The position numbers and the translations under genes were made by a program. DNA of 64,000 nt from Callaeas wilsoni (lineage: Eukaryota; Chordata; Aves; Passeriformes; Callaeidae): assembly GCA_013398955.1 (NCBI GenBank), contig VWPU01010329.1, forward strand, positions 37,333 through 101,332. The letters run 5' to 3'. Each line of letters begins with the position of its first letter. The stretch's first letter is position 1. The notes below the pieces were generated by a model. That model saw only the letters and a list, made by a program, of their open reading frames with translations. It was not told the origin of the DNA and did not search any database. This document shows positions 47,961 through 60,112 of this stretch, piece by piece.

Positions 47961-50900
47961 CCATTACCTGCTGTGCTCAGCACTTCCTCATGTCTCCCTC
48001 AGAGACAGTGACCATCATTCCTCTGCCATTTCCATTGCTCCGGACATCTCCTGACTGACACAGGAAAACACCACCCTCCTGTGCAGCTCCACAGCCTGGA
48101 TCACCTCCAGGGCAGGCTCCACCTACATCCAAGCCCCGGTATCCAAAGGCAGCACAAGGAAGAGTTGGCAACCAATTCCCACTGCTCTTCTGGAGATACT
48201 CAGCCATGAAGGAACAGATTTTGGGTGCTCACCCTTGTGGCAGGGTGAAACCTCACACACTGTGTTGGGTTATGGGTGAGCACCTGCCATTGCTTCCAGT
48301 GCACAACTCCAAGGACATGCTTTTCAAATGGATTTGGGGTTTCATTCATGGCCCTGTTCTGACTTGTGCAGAGATGCTATTTATCAAGACAACTTTAAGT
48401 AAAACTCTTGCCTGGCATGAAAAGGGTCAGGATTCAGATGTCAAGCACGTGAGGTCAGTGTGAAAGCTGCCAGCTCTGGTCTGACCCTGAAACATCTGCC
48501 AGCGAGGTGGGGGGCACACACCAGGTTACAGCTCCAGTGGGTTAATTCTTCTTTCCTCATGCTGTTGCCCAGACCAAATGACCAGTGAACTCCAGCAAAT
48601 ATCTGTGGCCATTATTTTCAGGAAGGGGAAAAAAAACCAAACAAACAAACCAGATCTCCATGGGACATTGAATACAGAAGCCCAAAATTGCTGTTTGAAA
48701 CCTTCCTGGGCTTGAAGCAAATAAAGATCATTTAGCCCAGGCTCCCTTGTCCCGCATTTCCCTCTGTTCTTAGGAAGATGGGAAGAGAAAAATCAACCCC
48801 ATTCCTCGAGCCAGTTAAGCACGCTCCTGGCAGGAAAAGCCACATTATTTGTAACCCTAATAATCCAACACTCACCTCTGAGCACAGCTCATCTTGGACA
48901 GGATAACGTCTGTTTTAAAAGTACCTGCCTCTCTCTAACTTGTCATGGCATTTGTTGACAACCCTATTGAAAGCCGCTCTCGGTGCGGCTGTGAAGGATC
49001 TTTCAGCACCTCTTTCTCTTTCCAAGACAGTTTTTGAAAGGGAGGGGAGAAAAAGAAAAAAGCCATCAATACAGGGGGAAAAAGGCATCAGCAGCCAACA
49101 TCGGCTGATGAAGCGCCTCACCTGGGCCCCCAGCACACCGCCTCCAATTAAATCAAAATGGTTTGTTTTTAATGGTCTTTTACACTGACAAGTGGGCTAT
49201 CATTCCAGGCCTAGAGAGCTGTCAGGGAGCCGAGGCAAATCCTCCGTTGATAATGCCCAATGCTTCCAATTAGGAGCCGAGGCCGCTCCTGGCGCACTAA
49301 CGATTCCCCAGCCTCCCCCAAGGCCCCTTCGGCGTTGGCTGTTTCGTCTTCCCTCTTCCTCCTCCGCAAATTACTGACACAAAACGGAGGCGCCCCGGTG
49401 CCTCCTCACCACGCCGGGCCCCGGCCCTGTTGGATTTAATGAGGCGATGGAAGTTTTTGCGGATCTTTCGCTAAATTCTTTTCTTGTTTGACAGCTGCTT
49501 GAGTGTTGACCTTATAAAAGATTTAGTGTTTCTCATTATTTTCTGTCAAGCTTTACAAGCGGTATCTTCGCGGAAAATCATTTGCATCTCGATGTGCGCG
49601 CACGCGGGGTGGGTTTTTTTGTGATTTTTTTTTTTTGTCTGTACAGGGATGCTCGGCGCGCTGAGCGTCGGTGTGTGCACCCTACTCCTCTCCGTATTGT
49701 TTATTTTACTCCCTCCTCCACCCCTTCCTGAAAAAAATCCACTGTTTTGTGTTGTTTTGGAGGAAAAAAACAAAAAGGTAAAAAGAAAAAGCCACAGGAT
49801 TTGTTAGACTCCTGGAAATAAAGGAAGGTTTGGGAAAGAAAAATACAAGAAAATAATAGAGATTGGTTTCCTGTAAAAAGAGCTCAGGAAAGTGTTTTGT
49901 CACCCACTAAAAGGATTCGATCAAACAGATGATGGAGGAAGGAGGCTGAGTCCCGGTGCAGCTTTGTTGTTAGAGTGAAAAATCGTGCGAGGCTGGGGAG
50001 CTGCCTGGGAGCCAGGCAGGTGCTGGGAGAGGAACAAGGACAGCCACATCCCCGTGGATCCTTCCAGGCCAGGAGGAGAGCCTGGTGCTGGTCGTGATTT
50101 GCCTTTTCTTGGGTTCGTTCACAACACCTCCTACAAGTCACCACAAACCATAAAACCCAGCTCTGTTAACTAAAACTCCTCCCATAAGCAGAGCTTATTT
50201 TGCACCCAAGGGTGCTCACAGGGCCCAGCAGCTACAGCACCCACAAAACCCTGCTGAGTCTCTGGGGTTCGCTGCCATCAGGAGAGCTCTGTCCTCCCTG
50301 CACCAGCTTGGCCTTTCTGCATCTCACATGCAATTTATCAGCCCTGCTTTAATGCATCCTGCAACTTAACACATTATTATAACTGTGAAACCCTAAAGAC
50401 AGTACCCCTCAAATACATATTTTAAGTTTCAGGAGTGGTTATTATTTTTCTTGCCCCTCTAATTCTGTGAAGCAAACGCTGACATCACAACGTCCCAGCT
50501 GCAAGGGTCCTGCGGGTTTCCATTTGTCAACAACAAACGCAATGAACAGCAGCAAAACATTGCTCCTCAGCAGCAGTTGGAGCCCATGGCAGCTCCATCA
50601 TCCTGCAAGGAAAACCTTTCCGCTTTTTCCTACAAACCATATTCCTGTCCTGCTGCAGCCAGTGCTCCAGACAAAATCCTGGCATATAAACCCCTAAGTG
50701 CAGCAGAGTAATGCAAGGATCATCAGCTCTCCTAGAGGAGGTACCTTTGGGTTCATCATTTAAAATATGAATTAGAAGAACCAGAGATGAGGATTCATCA
50801 CTGATTGACTGCTCAACACCAGTCTCTGTCATAACAAGACCTTTGACCCAAGGACACCTTTATCTGGACTCTAATGACTGGGAGGGTTTCTCATTTTTTA

Positions 50901-53900
50901 AAACAGTGCTTGCCCCGTCCTACACCTGGTGCTTCCCACTCACTCATGCTGAGGGCAGGAGCTGGCATCCCTCACAACTTCAAGGCTCTGCTCATTTTAA
51001 CGACTGCCAGTTGTGGCTCAGTGGGACATTTCTCACCCAGGAGCTTTGGACCAAGGTTGGAGTGAATAAACTGCTGTTTCCTCTCCTGTGGCTTCAACCC
51101 CATCCCAGGCAGAAATCTCTCCGTGCCCAGTTCCCAGCACTGGTGGGTAAGGGACCACGACAGGAAGGCAGAGGCACATTCAAGAGAAGCAGCTCAGCTG
51201 TCCTTACCTGCAAGCACTGGATTTTTCTAACAATCCCAGCTCCAAGGGAAAAACTGCTGCATCTTTAATGGCAGGTTGGAGTTGGAACAACCAGGGATTG
51301 TTCCTGCCAGCTCTCTGGGGTTACCCACCTACTTCAGCAGCCTCTGGTTCTGCCTCCCCCACCTCTCCCTCCCCTAGAGGGGCTATGTCACTGCTGCTAT
51401 TTGTGAGAAAGCAAAAACATCCAGAAACAGCTGTCTGAAGTTAGGCACTCAAATGCATATTTAAGTACCTGAAAGCCTTCCTCCAGAGAGGGGGAATAGC
51501 TAAATATGCTTTGTTTGTCTTGATTAATGAGATCACTAGCAAGCTTTTCAGGGCAAAGACTGCTCTGTATTTTTACATATGCAAAACCTGACATCCAGCC
51601 AGCCTGAGCGGGGTGGGGGAAGCGGGAGGCAGCTCAGCACAGCCACACGAGGCAGGTGTACGGCACAGGGAATTGTGCTGGGGCCGGCAGAGCCTGCGGC
51701 CCCCCATGGAAGATGCTCCAATCTCAGTAACTCCTGTGCAGGTTTGCTGCACAAAGCTGTGTGTGAGCCCCACTGCTCACCTCAAAGGGCTCTGGGACCT
51801 TTCTCTCCCAGATTACTTCCATTTTGTTTATTGTCCTGGGCATTTTTTCACCCTGTCCCCACTCAAAGGTGATTCCTAGGGAGCTGCTGCTTCTGTGTTT
51901 TTAGGGCAGGTCGTGTAAGAGTCCCTGACCTCACCAGGGGCTTCCCTGGGAGCTCTGAGCCCATCCTGGCCCCTCAGGGGAGCACATAGGTCCTGTGTTG
52001 TAGAAAACAAGTCATATTTATTTCAGGGCCCACCTTAGGGCATGGCAGCCTTTGAAAATGTCAAACAAACACACCATAATAAAATTACGGGGATTTGTTG
52101 CTAGCGCAGGGTAAGAATCTCCTGAAGTCAATCAGAAAGCTACTCCTCGTTTTAAGCAGGTTAAGTGTTTAACTTCAGCTGGAGCAACATCTCCCAGTCA
52201 GGCAAAAGCCCTTGTGCAATCTGCAGTCTCCTCCCTGTCTGCGCTTCAACCTATTTTCTGTGGCTGGCTCCTGGCTGTAACCAATCCTCTCTCTGCTCCT
52301 TTCCTCATAGGCTGAGCCTCATCTCAGGACTTTTCCAGACCCCGACTCCCGTAAAAAGGCTCTCAGTGCCTCCCATTGAGAAGTGCCAGCAAGTGATCCC
52401 CTTCCCCCGAGGGCCCCCGCAGCAAGGACTGTGCTGGGCACAGCCCTTGGGCCCCGGGATTCCACATGCGATAGAATGATTTCTCTCAGGTTTTACAGAG
52501 CTATGCTAATGCAGATATAGCCAAATAAATCATAAATGTAAGAGGAACGATGCTGTCTCAGCCTGGTCGTTGCTTGGTGTCAGGTGCACAACACAGCCTG
52601 AACACCACCATTCTCATCCCACTCAGGGTCACAGCACACCCCAGGAGCAGGGCAGTGCTCACACCCCACAGCCCCACGGGGAAGGCAGGACAGGCTCCTT
52701 CTCTGCTGCTTCTGAACAGACTGCATGCAGCCATATCCTAGCTGGTATCAAATCTGTAATATCTCATCAGTCCTTCTCATTTCTGTGCCAAAAAAGCTTC
52801 CCATCACTGCCTGCTTCAGCAAAGCTATTGCCTGTGTGAAGGAATCCAAACACCTGCTTTAAGTGCTCTGCCAAACTGAGGCCTTGTCACAGGCAATGCC
52901 TCCACTTGAAGGTGGCTCCAGCCAGCCCCACACTCACCCTCCAACAGCTGCTGGTGCCTGGAGTCCCTCAGGGCTGAGCCTCTTGAAGCACTTGCGGAAC
53001 AAACTCAAACTCTTCCAACACCAACTCAACATCACAGCACCCAAACCCACAGGTGACAGCAGAGGTTCAGTCAGGAACCAACACATTTGGAATCCATCTC
53101 CTTCCAACAGAGCATTTCACCTCAAATACCACTTGGTAAAAAAATACAATTTTTTTAAACTGTACATCTCCATTATTGCTAGAGGAATAATTAATGCCTT
53201 TTATGTAGTCTGCTTCTCACGTCTACCCTTACAACTCTGGTTGTACCAGCTTTTCAGGCCAGAGTATCTCCCAGTTTTCTTATTCAACACTGGCGCTTGG
53301 AAAGCTCAGGCATGTTCACCCCAGAGCTCTGGGAGGTGAGACCTGCTGTGCTGGGCAGCCCCAACTGCATCCTGAGCTCAGGTAGATGTGCCCAGCATGA
53401 TTTTGCCCTCCACACCTCAGCACTAGGATTATCCCAGCCATCCTACAAAAAGCCACCAGCAGCCAGAGGACACGAAGAACCCATGCTGAGCTCAGGGCTC
53501 CTTGCCCCTCAGATTTCCAGCCAAACTTTTAAACCCAAACATCAAAGAGAAGAGTTCTTTTTAACATTACACGGCATTGCACAAGATGAAACAGCAAAGT
53601 AAACTGCAAGGGCAGCTTTTCTTACCCCTCAGGACAATGAAGGCTCCCCAGCAGCTGCTCCAGCATTTCCCACATCCCCTCCTTAAGGCAACTTGCACCT
53701 CAACTTGCCCTTTTATAAGCAAGAAGCTGTAACAAACCCCACCCTGCCCACACCTGAGCTGAGGGAGCAACAAAATCACCTGCTCCACACTGGGAAAACC
53801 CTGGTATGTGGTTGCCTCTTTTTAGTACAAGCCTCTAAATAAAACCCATCTAAAATAATGAGGAGGATAACGGCAGGGTTTGCCAAGCTGGCAGAGGTGG

Positions 53901-56900
53901 ATCATAACCAAAGACCTTTCCCACCTCCCCGGGGAGGGAGGAAGCTGGGCCTTAAATGACTTGTCTTGCTAAAAATGACGCTGTTTACGAGCGTGTGAGA
54001 AACCCAGGCACGAGGTTTGTCCTTCTGCCTGGTGGGAGCCACATCCAGCTCTCGGCCCAGCCACAGCGTCTGTGTCCTCCTGCAGCAGCCACCGAGGTCC
54101 CTGGGGTGTGCTCGGGGAAGGAAACACCTCCAGAGAGTCCTGCCTGGCTGGGAAGGGCTGGCACAGAACGGTGGGAACCAAGCCCCTGTAGAGCTGCTGC
54201 CTGGGACAGGCCCAGGAAACCAGCAAAGAGACCAGAAACCCGAAAAGCATCAGCCGAATAAACGTAGCGCGTCCAGGAAACACCTCTCAGTGCGGCTCGG
54301 AGCCGACAGATCTGCCCCGCTGCCCCCGAAATCCCGGGCAAGGTGCCCCAAATGTCCCCGGGGTCGCGGCTCGGAGGGGCTGCGCGGGGAGAGCGCGGGG
54401 CACCCCCGGCCCGGTACCTGCCCGCACCCCAGCGCTGAGCCGGACCCCTCCGATCCCTGAGCCAGCGCGTCCCCGCTGCCCGTGTGCCGGCGCAGCCCCG
54501 TGCGGGGTCCCGGAGCCCCCCGCCGCCCCGGACGCTCCTTGTCCTGCAGTGACACCCACCGGTAACGGGGCTCTACCGCTGCCGCAGCTTCCCCGCCGCC
54601 GGGCCCGGCTCCTCCCCGGCTCTGCGGCCCCCCGGCTGACCGTCCCCCCCTCCTTTCTGCCGTTCGCTCCCACCCCGAGCCCTCCTCTCTCTCCTGGCCA
54701 TACGTTCGTTTCGTTACCGGAGCATCCCAGCGGAGCCTGTCGCTGCCCAGCATCCCTCCCTGCGCCCGCTGGGCACGGCCTTCCCGAGCACCCAGCCGGC
54801 CTTCAGGAGGAGACTCGGTGCAGCAGAGCCTCCGGGGAACTCCTCCCTAAGCCAGACCCTTCCAGGACACCGGGCTGTGCATCACCAGCCGATATTTGAG
54901 GATTAACTCTTGCTCAGTCATCACAGCTCAGCAGCCCCTGGCCCAGCTGTGGAAGGTGTCCCGCAGCCAAAGCCTCTGGGAACACCTGGGTCAGCCCTGT
55001 CCCTTGGCCCCAGGGCCAAACCTGTGCTGCTGACAGGTGCCAGAAGAGCCCAGCCCTGTCCATCGGCAGCACCCAGCGGGGTGGGATGAGCAGCAGCTCC
55101 CAAAGCTGTCACAGTCCTAAATCCACGCCTGGATTGTGACTGAGGCTTGTAAAGGGACTGTAAATGCAGCTGGCATCAGGGATCTCCTCTTGACTGATGT
55201 ATTTGTGAAAAGGAGCAGTGTGGAAAACGGGGTTTAAGGGCAGACACACGGAGGGAAGGAGTGTGCACTGCTCGGTGGTCTGTGCGCAGGATTTCCGATC
55301 TGTGCTGGGAGCCACAGACAAATCATTGGAACCCTGCTTGTCCAGGGGCTGGTGATGCAGGAGAGACATCACATATGGCCAGAACGGGGCACTGCCTTGG
55401 GGCATCTAGTTCTGAAACAACTTAATAAAACAATAGCATTAATAGTAATAGTAGTAATAATAACTTTAGTGTCATTAGAACATGAGTAGCAAGTGCATCT
55501 GTATCTGCTGGGAGCCCCAAGTGTGGCCTAGGAGTGACAGTCTCTGTCCCCAGGGCCTTGGCTGGGCATGGCACAATGCAGCACCTGCTCTGGGATGAGG
55601 ATTGTACCCCACACACAAATACCCCCTCCCAAAATCTTACACATCATCAGGAAGTTGGCCTGATCTGGGGACTTCCTTGTGGTTATCTGAAGGCAGGTGC
55701 TTTATTCAAGAGCAACAGACTCACCAGCTCAAACCTGTCCCCGCATGGCTGATCCAAATCCTGATTCTAATCCCACTGCCAGCCCTGCTGCCTTTTCCAG
55801 TCCTGTTCCTGGTCCCAAATACCACCTCAGTGCTGGTCCTGATCCCGGTGCAAATTTCCAACCCAAATGTGGTCTCCCGTTTGGATAGGGAGGCTGCCAG
55901 AGCCCAAGAACCAACACAAACACTGCAAGGAGCCGGGGAACCCCATCGGGATCTCTGCACCCTTTCCCACCGGGACCAGTTCCTGCACATCCGTTGCTCT
56001 GGCCCAGTCCAAAGGGACACTTGACCCAGCCTTGTGGATGGTGGACTCTGCAAAACTGACCCGGCCCCCAGTCCCGGGCCGTGAGGCAGCACCTCTGTGC
56101 CGGGAGGGAGACAGGGCAGAGCAGCGGCAGGAATCCCTCACCCAGGGACAGGGAGGAGAGCAGCCCCCAGCACGGGCGCGTTGCATCCCGGAGGTGGGGG
56201 GCAGCCTGGGAGCGGGGCTGACGCTGATTTTGTTCCTGGGCTCGTCCTCCTCTAAGGTTCTTTTGTTCCGCTGCCCCGATCGCAGCCGGCCCCGAGCCTG
56301 CAGGGCCGAGGGCAGGAGGTGCTGGGGGCCCTGCCTGCGCCGCTGCCCGACAGCTGGCAGCCGGGCTGCCCCAGGGGGGCTCTCCCCTCCTTGGTCGCCT
56401 CCAAGCTGCCGGCCAAGGGCGGCTTTGGAAGAGGGACAAGATGCAGCTGACTGGCCGGGAAGGTGGGGAACAGAAGAAATCGAGTATTTGAGAAATAACC
56501 AGCGACATCGCTTCAAAGTGACGCAGCTTCACGCGCCCTGGTGTGGGCATTTTCCTATCTCCGCGGCGAAGGGTCTATCCACGGGAAAAGTCCCTAAATA
56601 AACCCTCGAGGAGACGACAGCCAGTCTGACCGCGAGGAAGGTGGGAATCCTGCGTGAGCCTGTCCTTCTCCAGCCTGGGAGACCAACAACAGCAAACCCG
56701 CCGACGGGGCGGGAGGCAGGAAAGTTGGTGTCTCCGGCAGAACCGGGCAGGACGGGTCAGCCCTGCCTGAGGGCATCAGGGTTTTATTTAAAATGAGATT
56801 GACGGCAGAAAAAACCCGCTCTGAGTGCGGTCCCTTCCCAGTTGCACCAGTAGGTACCGCCGCTGGGCGCTGGCAGAGCGGGCAGAGCGATGCCCGGTCC

Positions 56901-57239
56901 TCGCCGCTCCGGCAGCGCTGGGCGGGGGGCGCGGCTGCCCGGCGGCCCCGTGGACCTCTCTGCTCGGCCACAACCGATTTCCAGGGCATACAACGAAATT
57001 CGCGGCTCCGAGGCTCATCTCGGGCTCAGAGCAGCCGCCTCAGTGCTGGGGGTTTCGGGAGGGTTGCGGTGCTTTTCCTTTCCCTTTTTTTTCTCTTTCT
57101 TCTTTCTTTTTTTTTTTTTCCCTTTAAATTTTTTTTTAATTTACTCGCCCAGCAAAACTTTCCCTGCTCGGGAGGGACCGGCAGATCCGCTAATTGCGGA
57201 GGGAGGCGCGCAGAAAGCAGTAACCCCTCGACAACCCAC
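47961..57239. other. BARHL1 upstream DNA
   Basis: No gene recognised. A GC-mixed, constrained-looking block at about 49190-49620 contains an octamer. From about 54 kb the base composition shifts to the CpG-rich state that surrounds BARHL1. Long open frames in that part (53956-54753, 55729-56601 and 56594-57372, on both strands) overlap one another and follow GC content, so I treat them as non-coding. A T-rich pyrimidine tract lies at 57080-57140. Confidence 0.5.
49190..49620. promoter_or_regulatory. candidate distal enhancer block with octamer site
   Basis: This stretch of mixed GC and AT words is free of repeats. It has a canonical POU octamer, ATTTGCAT, at 49580-49587 and a CAGCTG E-box at about 49492. 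Several AAT-type homeodomain-like words are also present. Its position about 9 kb upstream of BARHL1 suits a developmental enhancer. Conservation was not measured and the call is inference. Confidence 0.3.
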
Positions 57240-57254
57240 CCAACCCACACTCCC

Positions 57255-57445
57255 CCCTCCCTCCGCGGCTAATCATCCCATTAAGAGCCCCATCAGCGGG
57301 ATAATGACAGCAAAAGAGGGCGGAAACCGCCCGGAAAGCGCGGGGATCCGGGCGACAATTAATTCCCGTTAATCAAGCTCCAAGGTGTCGCCTGTTGGGG
57401 AGTGACATCCCCCAAAACGCCTGGCGGCCAATGGGCGCGTTCACA
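57255..57445 (+). promoter_or_regulatory. BARHL1: candidate BARHL1 proximal promoter block
   Basis: A compact block contains TAATCA (57270-57275), CATTAAG, ACAATTAATT with GTTAATCAAG around 57355-57376, and a CCAAT box within GGCCAATGGG (CCAAT at 57428-57432). It lies about 0.8 kb before the BARHL1 start codon. There is no TATA box, which fits a CpG-island promoter. The exact transcription start cannot be read from the sequence. Confidence 0.4.
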
Positions 57446-57999
57446 CGGGGTGTGTGGGGGGTGCCGGGGTCCCCCAGCCGGAGCGGCCCAAGTCCGGGTT
57501 TTCTCCCCGTTTCCCCCGTTGCCCCCCCGGGGAGGGCGCGGCGCTCCCGCCGCTGTCCGAGGTGCTGAAGGCACTGCCGGCTCCGGAGCGACTCCGGCGC
57601 CCGGCGCTGCCCGGGGTTCCGCGGGCTCCGGAGTGACTCCGGTTTCCCCCCGGCGCTGTCCGAGGTGCTGGCGGGGAAGGGGGGCGCCGCGGCGGCCCGG
57701 CGACTGGCCACCCCCTCCGCCCTCCCCTCGCCCTTCCCCATTGATTTCTGGATCATTAAGTGGTTAAGGCGCTGCGAAGCCTTCACTATCGATCGCTGCC
57801 TCCCCACCTCCGGCTGGGAGCCCCCGGGCTGCCCCCCAGCCCCGCGCCGCCGCGGCTCCGGGCACGGGTGGGGTGGCCGGGACCCCGGGTGAGGTTGGGG
57901 TCCGTCCCCCCTCACCCCACCCCTTTCGCGGCCAAAGTTTGACTCTGCCTCCCTCTCCCCCCTCTCCTGTCTGTCTGTCTGTGAGTGCAGCTGGGCGCG

Positions 58000-58029
58000 A
58001 TGCTGAAGACGGAGCAGCCCTGGATCTAA
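58000..58029 (+). CDS. upstream ORF of 9 codons in BARHL1 leader
   Basis: ATG at 58000 is followed by codons for MLKTEQPWI and a TAA stop, 214 bases before the BARHL1 start codon. The context GCGCGATGC is moderate. If included in the mRNA it could reduce BARHL1 translation. Nothing shows that the peptide itself has a role. Confidence 0.3.
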   Translation: MLKTEQPWI

Positions 58030-58091
58030 CGCGCGGCGCCTCGGAGAGCCTTGCAGCAATTGTTGCCCGGATCCCAGACTGAACTTTGCTC

Positions 58092-58131
58092 TTTTTTTTT
58101 CTTTTTTTTCCCTCTTTTTTTTTTTTTTTTT
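58092..58131. repeat. T-rich tract in BARHL1 leader
   Basis: Runs of T broken only by occasional C, directly upstream of a TTATTGTTAATTATCATTATC stretch. This is unusual in a CpG-rich leader. In the mRNA it would be a U-rich element. Confidence 0.85.
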
Positions 58132-58208
58132 CTTTCGCCTTTTTGTTTTTCCCTCTTGTTATTGTTAATTATCATTATCAAACCTCTTCCGCCGCGCCCT
58201 CCCCGCCA

Positions 58209-58220
58209 ATGCCCGTGTGA
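58209..58220 (+). CDS. minimal upstream ORF (3 codons plus stop)
   Basis: ATG-CCC-GTG-TGA lies 34 bases before the BARHL1 ATG. Its short length and closeness would allow reinitiation at the main start. The call depends on this segment being in the mature mRNA, which the main ATG position makes likely. Confidence 0.35.
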   Translation: MPV

Positions 58221-58242
58221 GCGCCGGCACCTCGCGGGGGCC

Positions 58243-58693
58243 ATGGAGGGCTCCACCGGGTTTGGGATCGACTCCATCCTCTCCCACCGAGCCGGCAGCC
58301 CGGCCGTGCCCAAGGGGGACCCGCTGGTGGGGGACGGCCGGTCCCCGCTGGAGCTGAGCCCCCGCTCGGAGGGCAGCAGCGGGTGCCCCTCGCCCCGCTC
58401 ACCGGGCCGCGAGTGCCTGGAGGCGGCGGTGCCGCGGCCGGGCCTGGATGCGCATCTCCAGCCGGGGCAGGTCTCGGCTCCCTCGCAGTCCCGGACCGTC
58501 ACCTCCTCCTTCCTCATCAGAGACATCCTGGCCGACTGCAAGCCCCTGGCCGCCTGCGCGCCTTACTCCAGCACCAATGGACCTCACGGCGGGCAGGAGC
58601 CGGCGGGCAGGATCCCCACCAAGCCCGGCGAGGATTTTAGGGAGAAAATGGACAAAAACACCAGCAGCTCCTCCTCGGACTCGGAGTACAAAG
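58243..58693 (+). CDS. BARHL1: BARHL1 coding exon 1 (BarH-like homeobox 1)
   Basis: BARHL1 is a nuclear homeodomain transcription factor of the BarH family, needed in mammals for inner-ear hair cells and for cerebellar granule and other neurons. This exon encodes residues 1-150 plus one base. The start is the ATG in a strong GGGGCCATGG context, and it opens MEGSTGFGIDSILSHRAGSP as in other vertebrate BARHL1 proteins. FIL motif 1 (FGIDSIL) is at residues 7-13 and FIL motif 2 (FLIRDIL) at residues 90-96. Such motifs are known to recruit Groucho/TLE co-repressors. The region between them is rich in Ser, Pro and Gly, and a run of Ser lies at 141-145. The exon ends at donor GTAAGA after DSEYK. An in-frame ATG at 58051 lies in the T-rich leader and lacks family support, so it was not chosen. 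Confidence 0.97.
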
Positions 58694-59046
58694 GTAAGAG
58701 GGGCTGACCCCGCTGGGCTGTGCAGGGCGGCCCGGATCGCAGCCTCCGGCGGCCCGGGAGTCTCCCGGTGCTCTGGGATCTCGCTGCGGACCCGGCTCCG
58801 GCGCGCCCCGCTAACCGGGGGGGGTCACGGTATCGGTCGTCCCCGAAATGACCGAGGGGTCGGCAACAACTTGGGGAAACTTGGGGGTTCGGGGCTCGGC
58901 CCGGTGGAAGGGGTTGGGGCGATCGGCGCTTCATTCAACGCGCCCGGGAAATGCGCCGGGGCTGCCTTCCGCCGCAAAGATCCGGCTGTGCCGTTCCTGC
59001 CCGCGGGGGAAGGAGAACCGGAGACGGATTTCTGCCTGCGGAGGGA

Positions 59047-59119
59047 AAAAAATAAAAAGAAAAACCAAAACAAACCAACAAAACAAACAAACCAAAACAA
59101 AGCCATAATAAAATAATCA
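59047..59119. repeat. A-rich low-complexity tract
   Basis: Runs of A separated by single C or CC form an (A3-4 C)n-like pattern, with no T-rich counterpart. It lies in BARHL1 intron 1. Confidence 0.8.
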
Positions 59120-60112
59120 CGGATTTGCCAGGTATTTCCCCTGCTCCGGTGAGAAACGAACAAGCCAGTCGGCGGGGTTTGATTCGATTTTTGTTATTTG
59201 TATTATTATTTTGGGAATCGTTCAGAACCGAGCAGTACAGACAGGGAGCCCCGGGCCGCATGCACAGCGCCGGCGGGGCGTGGGGCTGGATGCGACAGCT
59301 GCTCGCCCTGGACCGGGGGCTTCGGCCTCCCGGGCCCCTACAGCCCCTTCCCGGCAGTCGGGACCCGGAGAGGCACGGGAACAGCCCGGGGGGGTTTGGG
59401 ATCAGACCTCGCCCCTCGGAGCAGTTTATCCCGGGTGCCTTCATCCATCCCACCCTCATCACCCCTGCAAAAACTTTTCCCCGAGAAAACTCTTCGCCGG
59501 CTGTTTGTGAGGGAAAGGAGAGCAGAGGGTATCCAGCTGGGGGGAGTAAAGGGAGGCGATGGCACCTTGCGGGGCCGCTGAATTTGGGGGCATTGGCAAG
59601 AAAAAGGGGGCAGGCTGAGCCCCGTCCCGGCTGCAAATGCGCCCTGGGCCCGCCCGAAGCCGCTGGGCTGAAATCTGGTTCATGGAGGAAAAAATATTCA
59701 CCTAATTAAGCCTCCAAAGGCGGCGGCGGGCTCTGGGCATCACGGGGGGATTTTCGCTCCAAACGAGGGATGGAGCCGGGGGTCGGTGCCGGGGCTGGAA
59801 GTGCCCCGGGAGGAAGCATCGGCCCCGCCGCTTTGCAGGGCCGGCATTGAAAACAGCCGCGATTCCCACCTTGGCCGTTTGCTTTCGCCTCCTACACCCG
59901 GCCCGAATTCCTCCAGCTCTTCTCCCCGTGCCCCAAATCGCCGAGACGTTAAAGAAGCGAGGGGAGGGAAGAAGAGCGGGTTCTCCGCGTCCCCCCGAGC
60001 CGGCCGAGCCCGGGCTGGGGGGGTCGGCTTTGGGTGGGGGCCGTTTCCCGGCGCCGCTGGGCTCCTCTCCTGTCCCTGCGGCGGGACAGCCACGGGCACA
60101 CCGCAAATGCCG

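Larger units (their letters stand above)
57991..58242 (+). other. BARHL1: BARHL1 5' UTR segment
   Basis: Sequence just upstream of the start codon. It is bounded on the left by a long pyrimidine tract with (CTGT) repeats ending GTGAGTGCAG at 57990, which resembles a splice acceptor, so an upstream non-coding exon is possible. It contains two minimal upstream ORFs and a long T-rich run at 58092-58131. If there is no UTR intron, the UTR simply extends further left. Confidence 0.5.

Noticed and set aside
53956..54753. Long frames on both strands at the edge of the CpG domain, considered as a gene 5' of BARHL1
   Set aside because: The translations are Arg/Pro/Gly-rich products of CpG-rich DNA and the frames on opposite strands are mutually exclusive. 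No family is recognised.
55729..56601. Overlapping 273-, 229- and 244-codon frames on both strands
   Set aside because: All occupy the same GC-rich stretch in different frames, with no splice signals or domain-like sequence. At most one could be real and none has support.
58051..58242. In-frame upstream ATG extending BARHL1 by 64 residues
   Set aside because: The extension translates a T-rich leader into a Phe/Leu-rich low-complexity stretch unknown in BARHL1. The ATG at 58243 has the better context and the conserved N-terminus.
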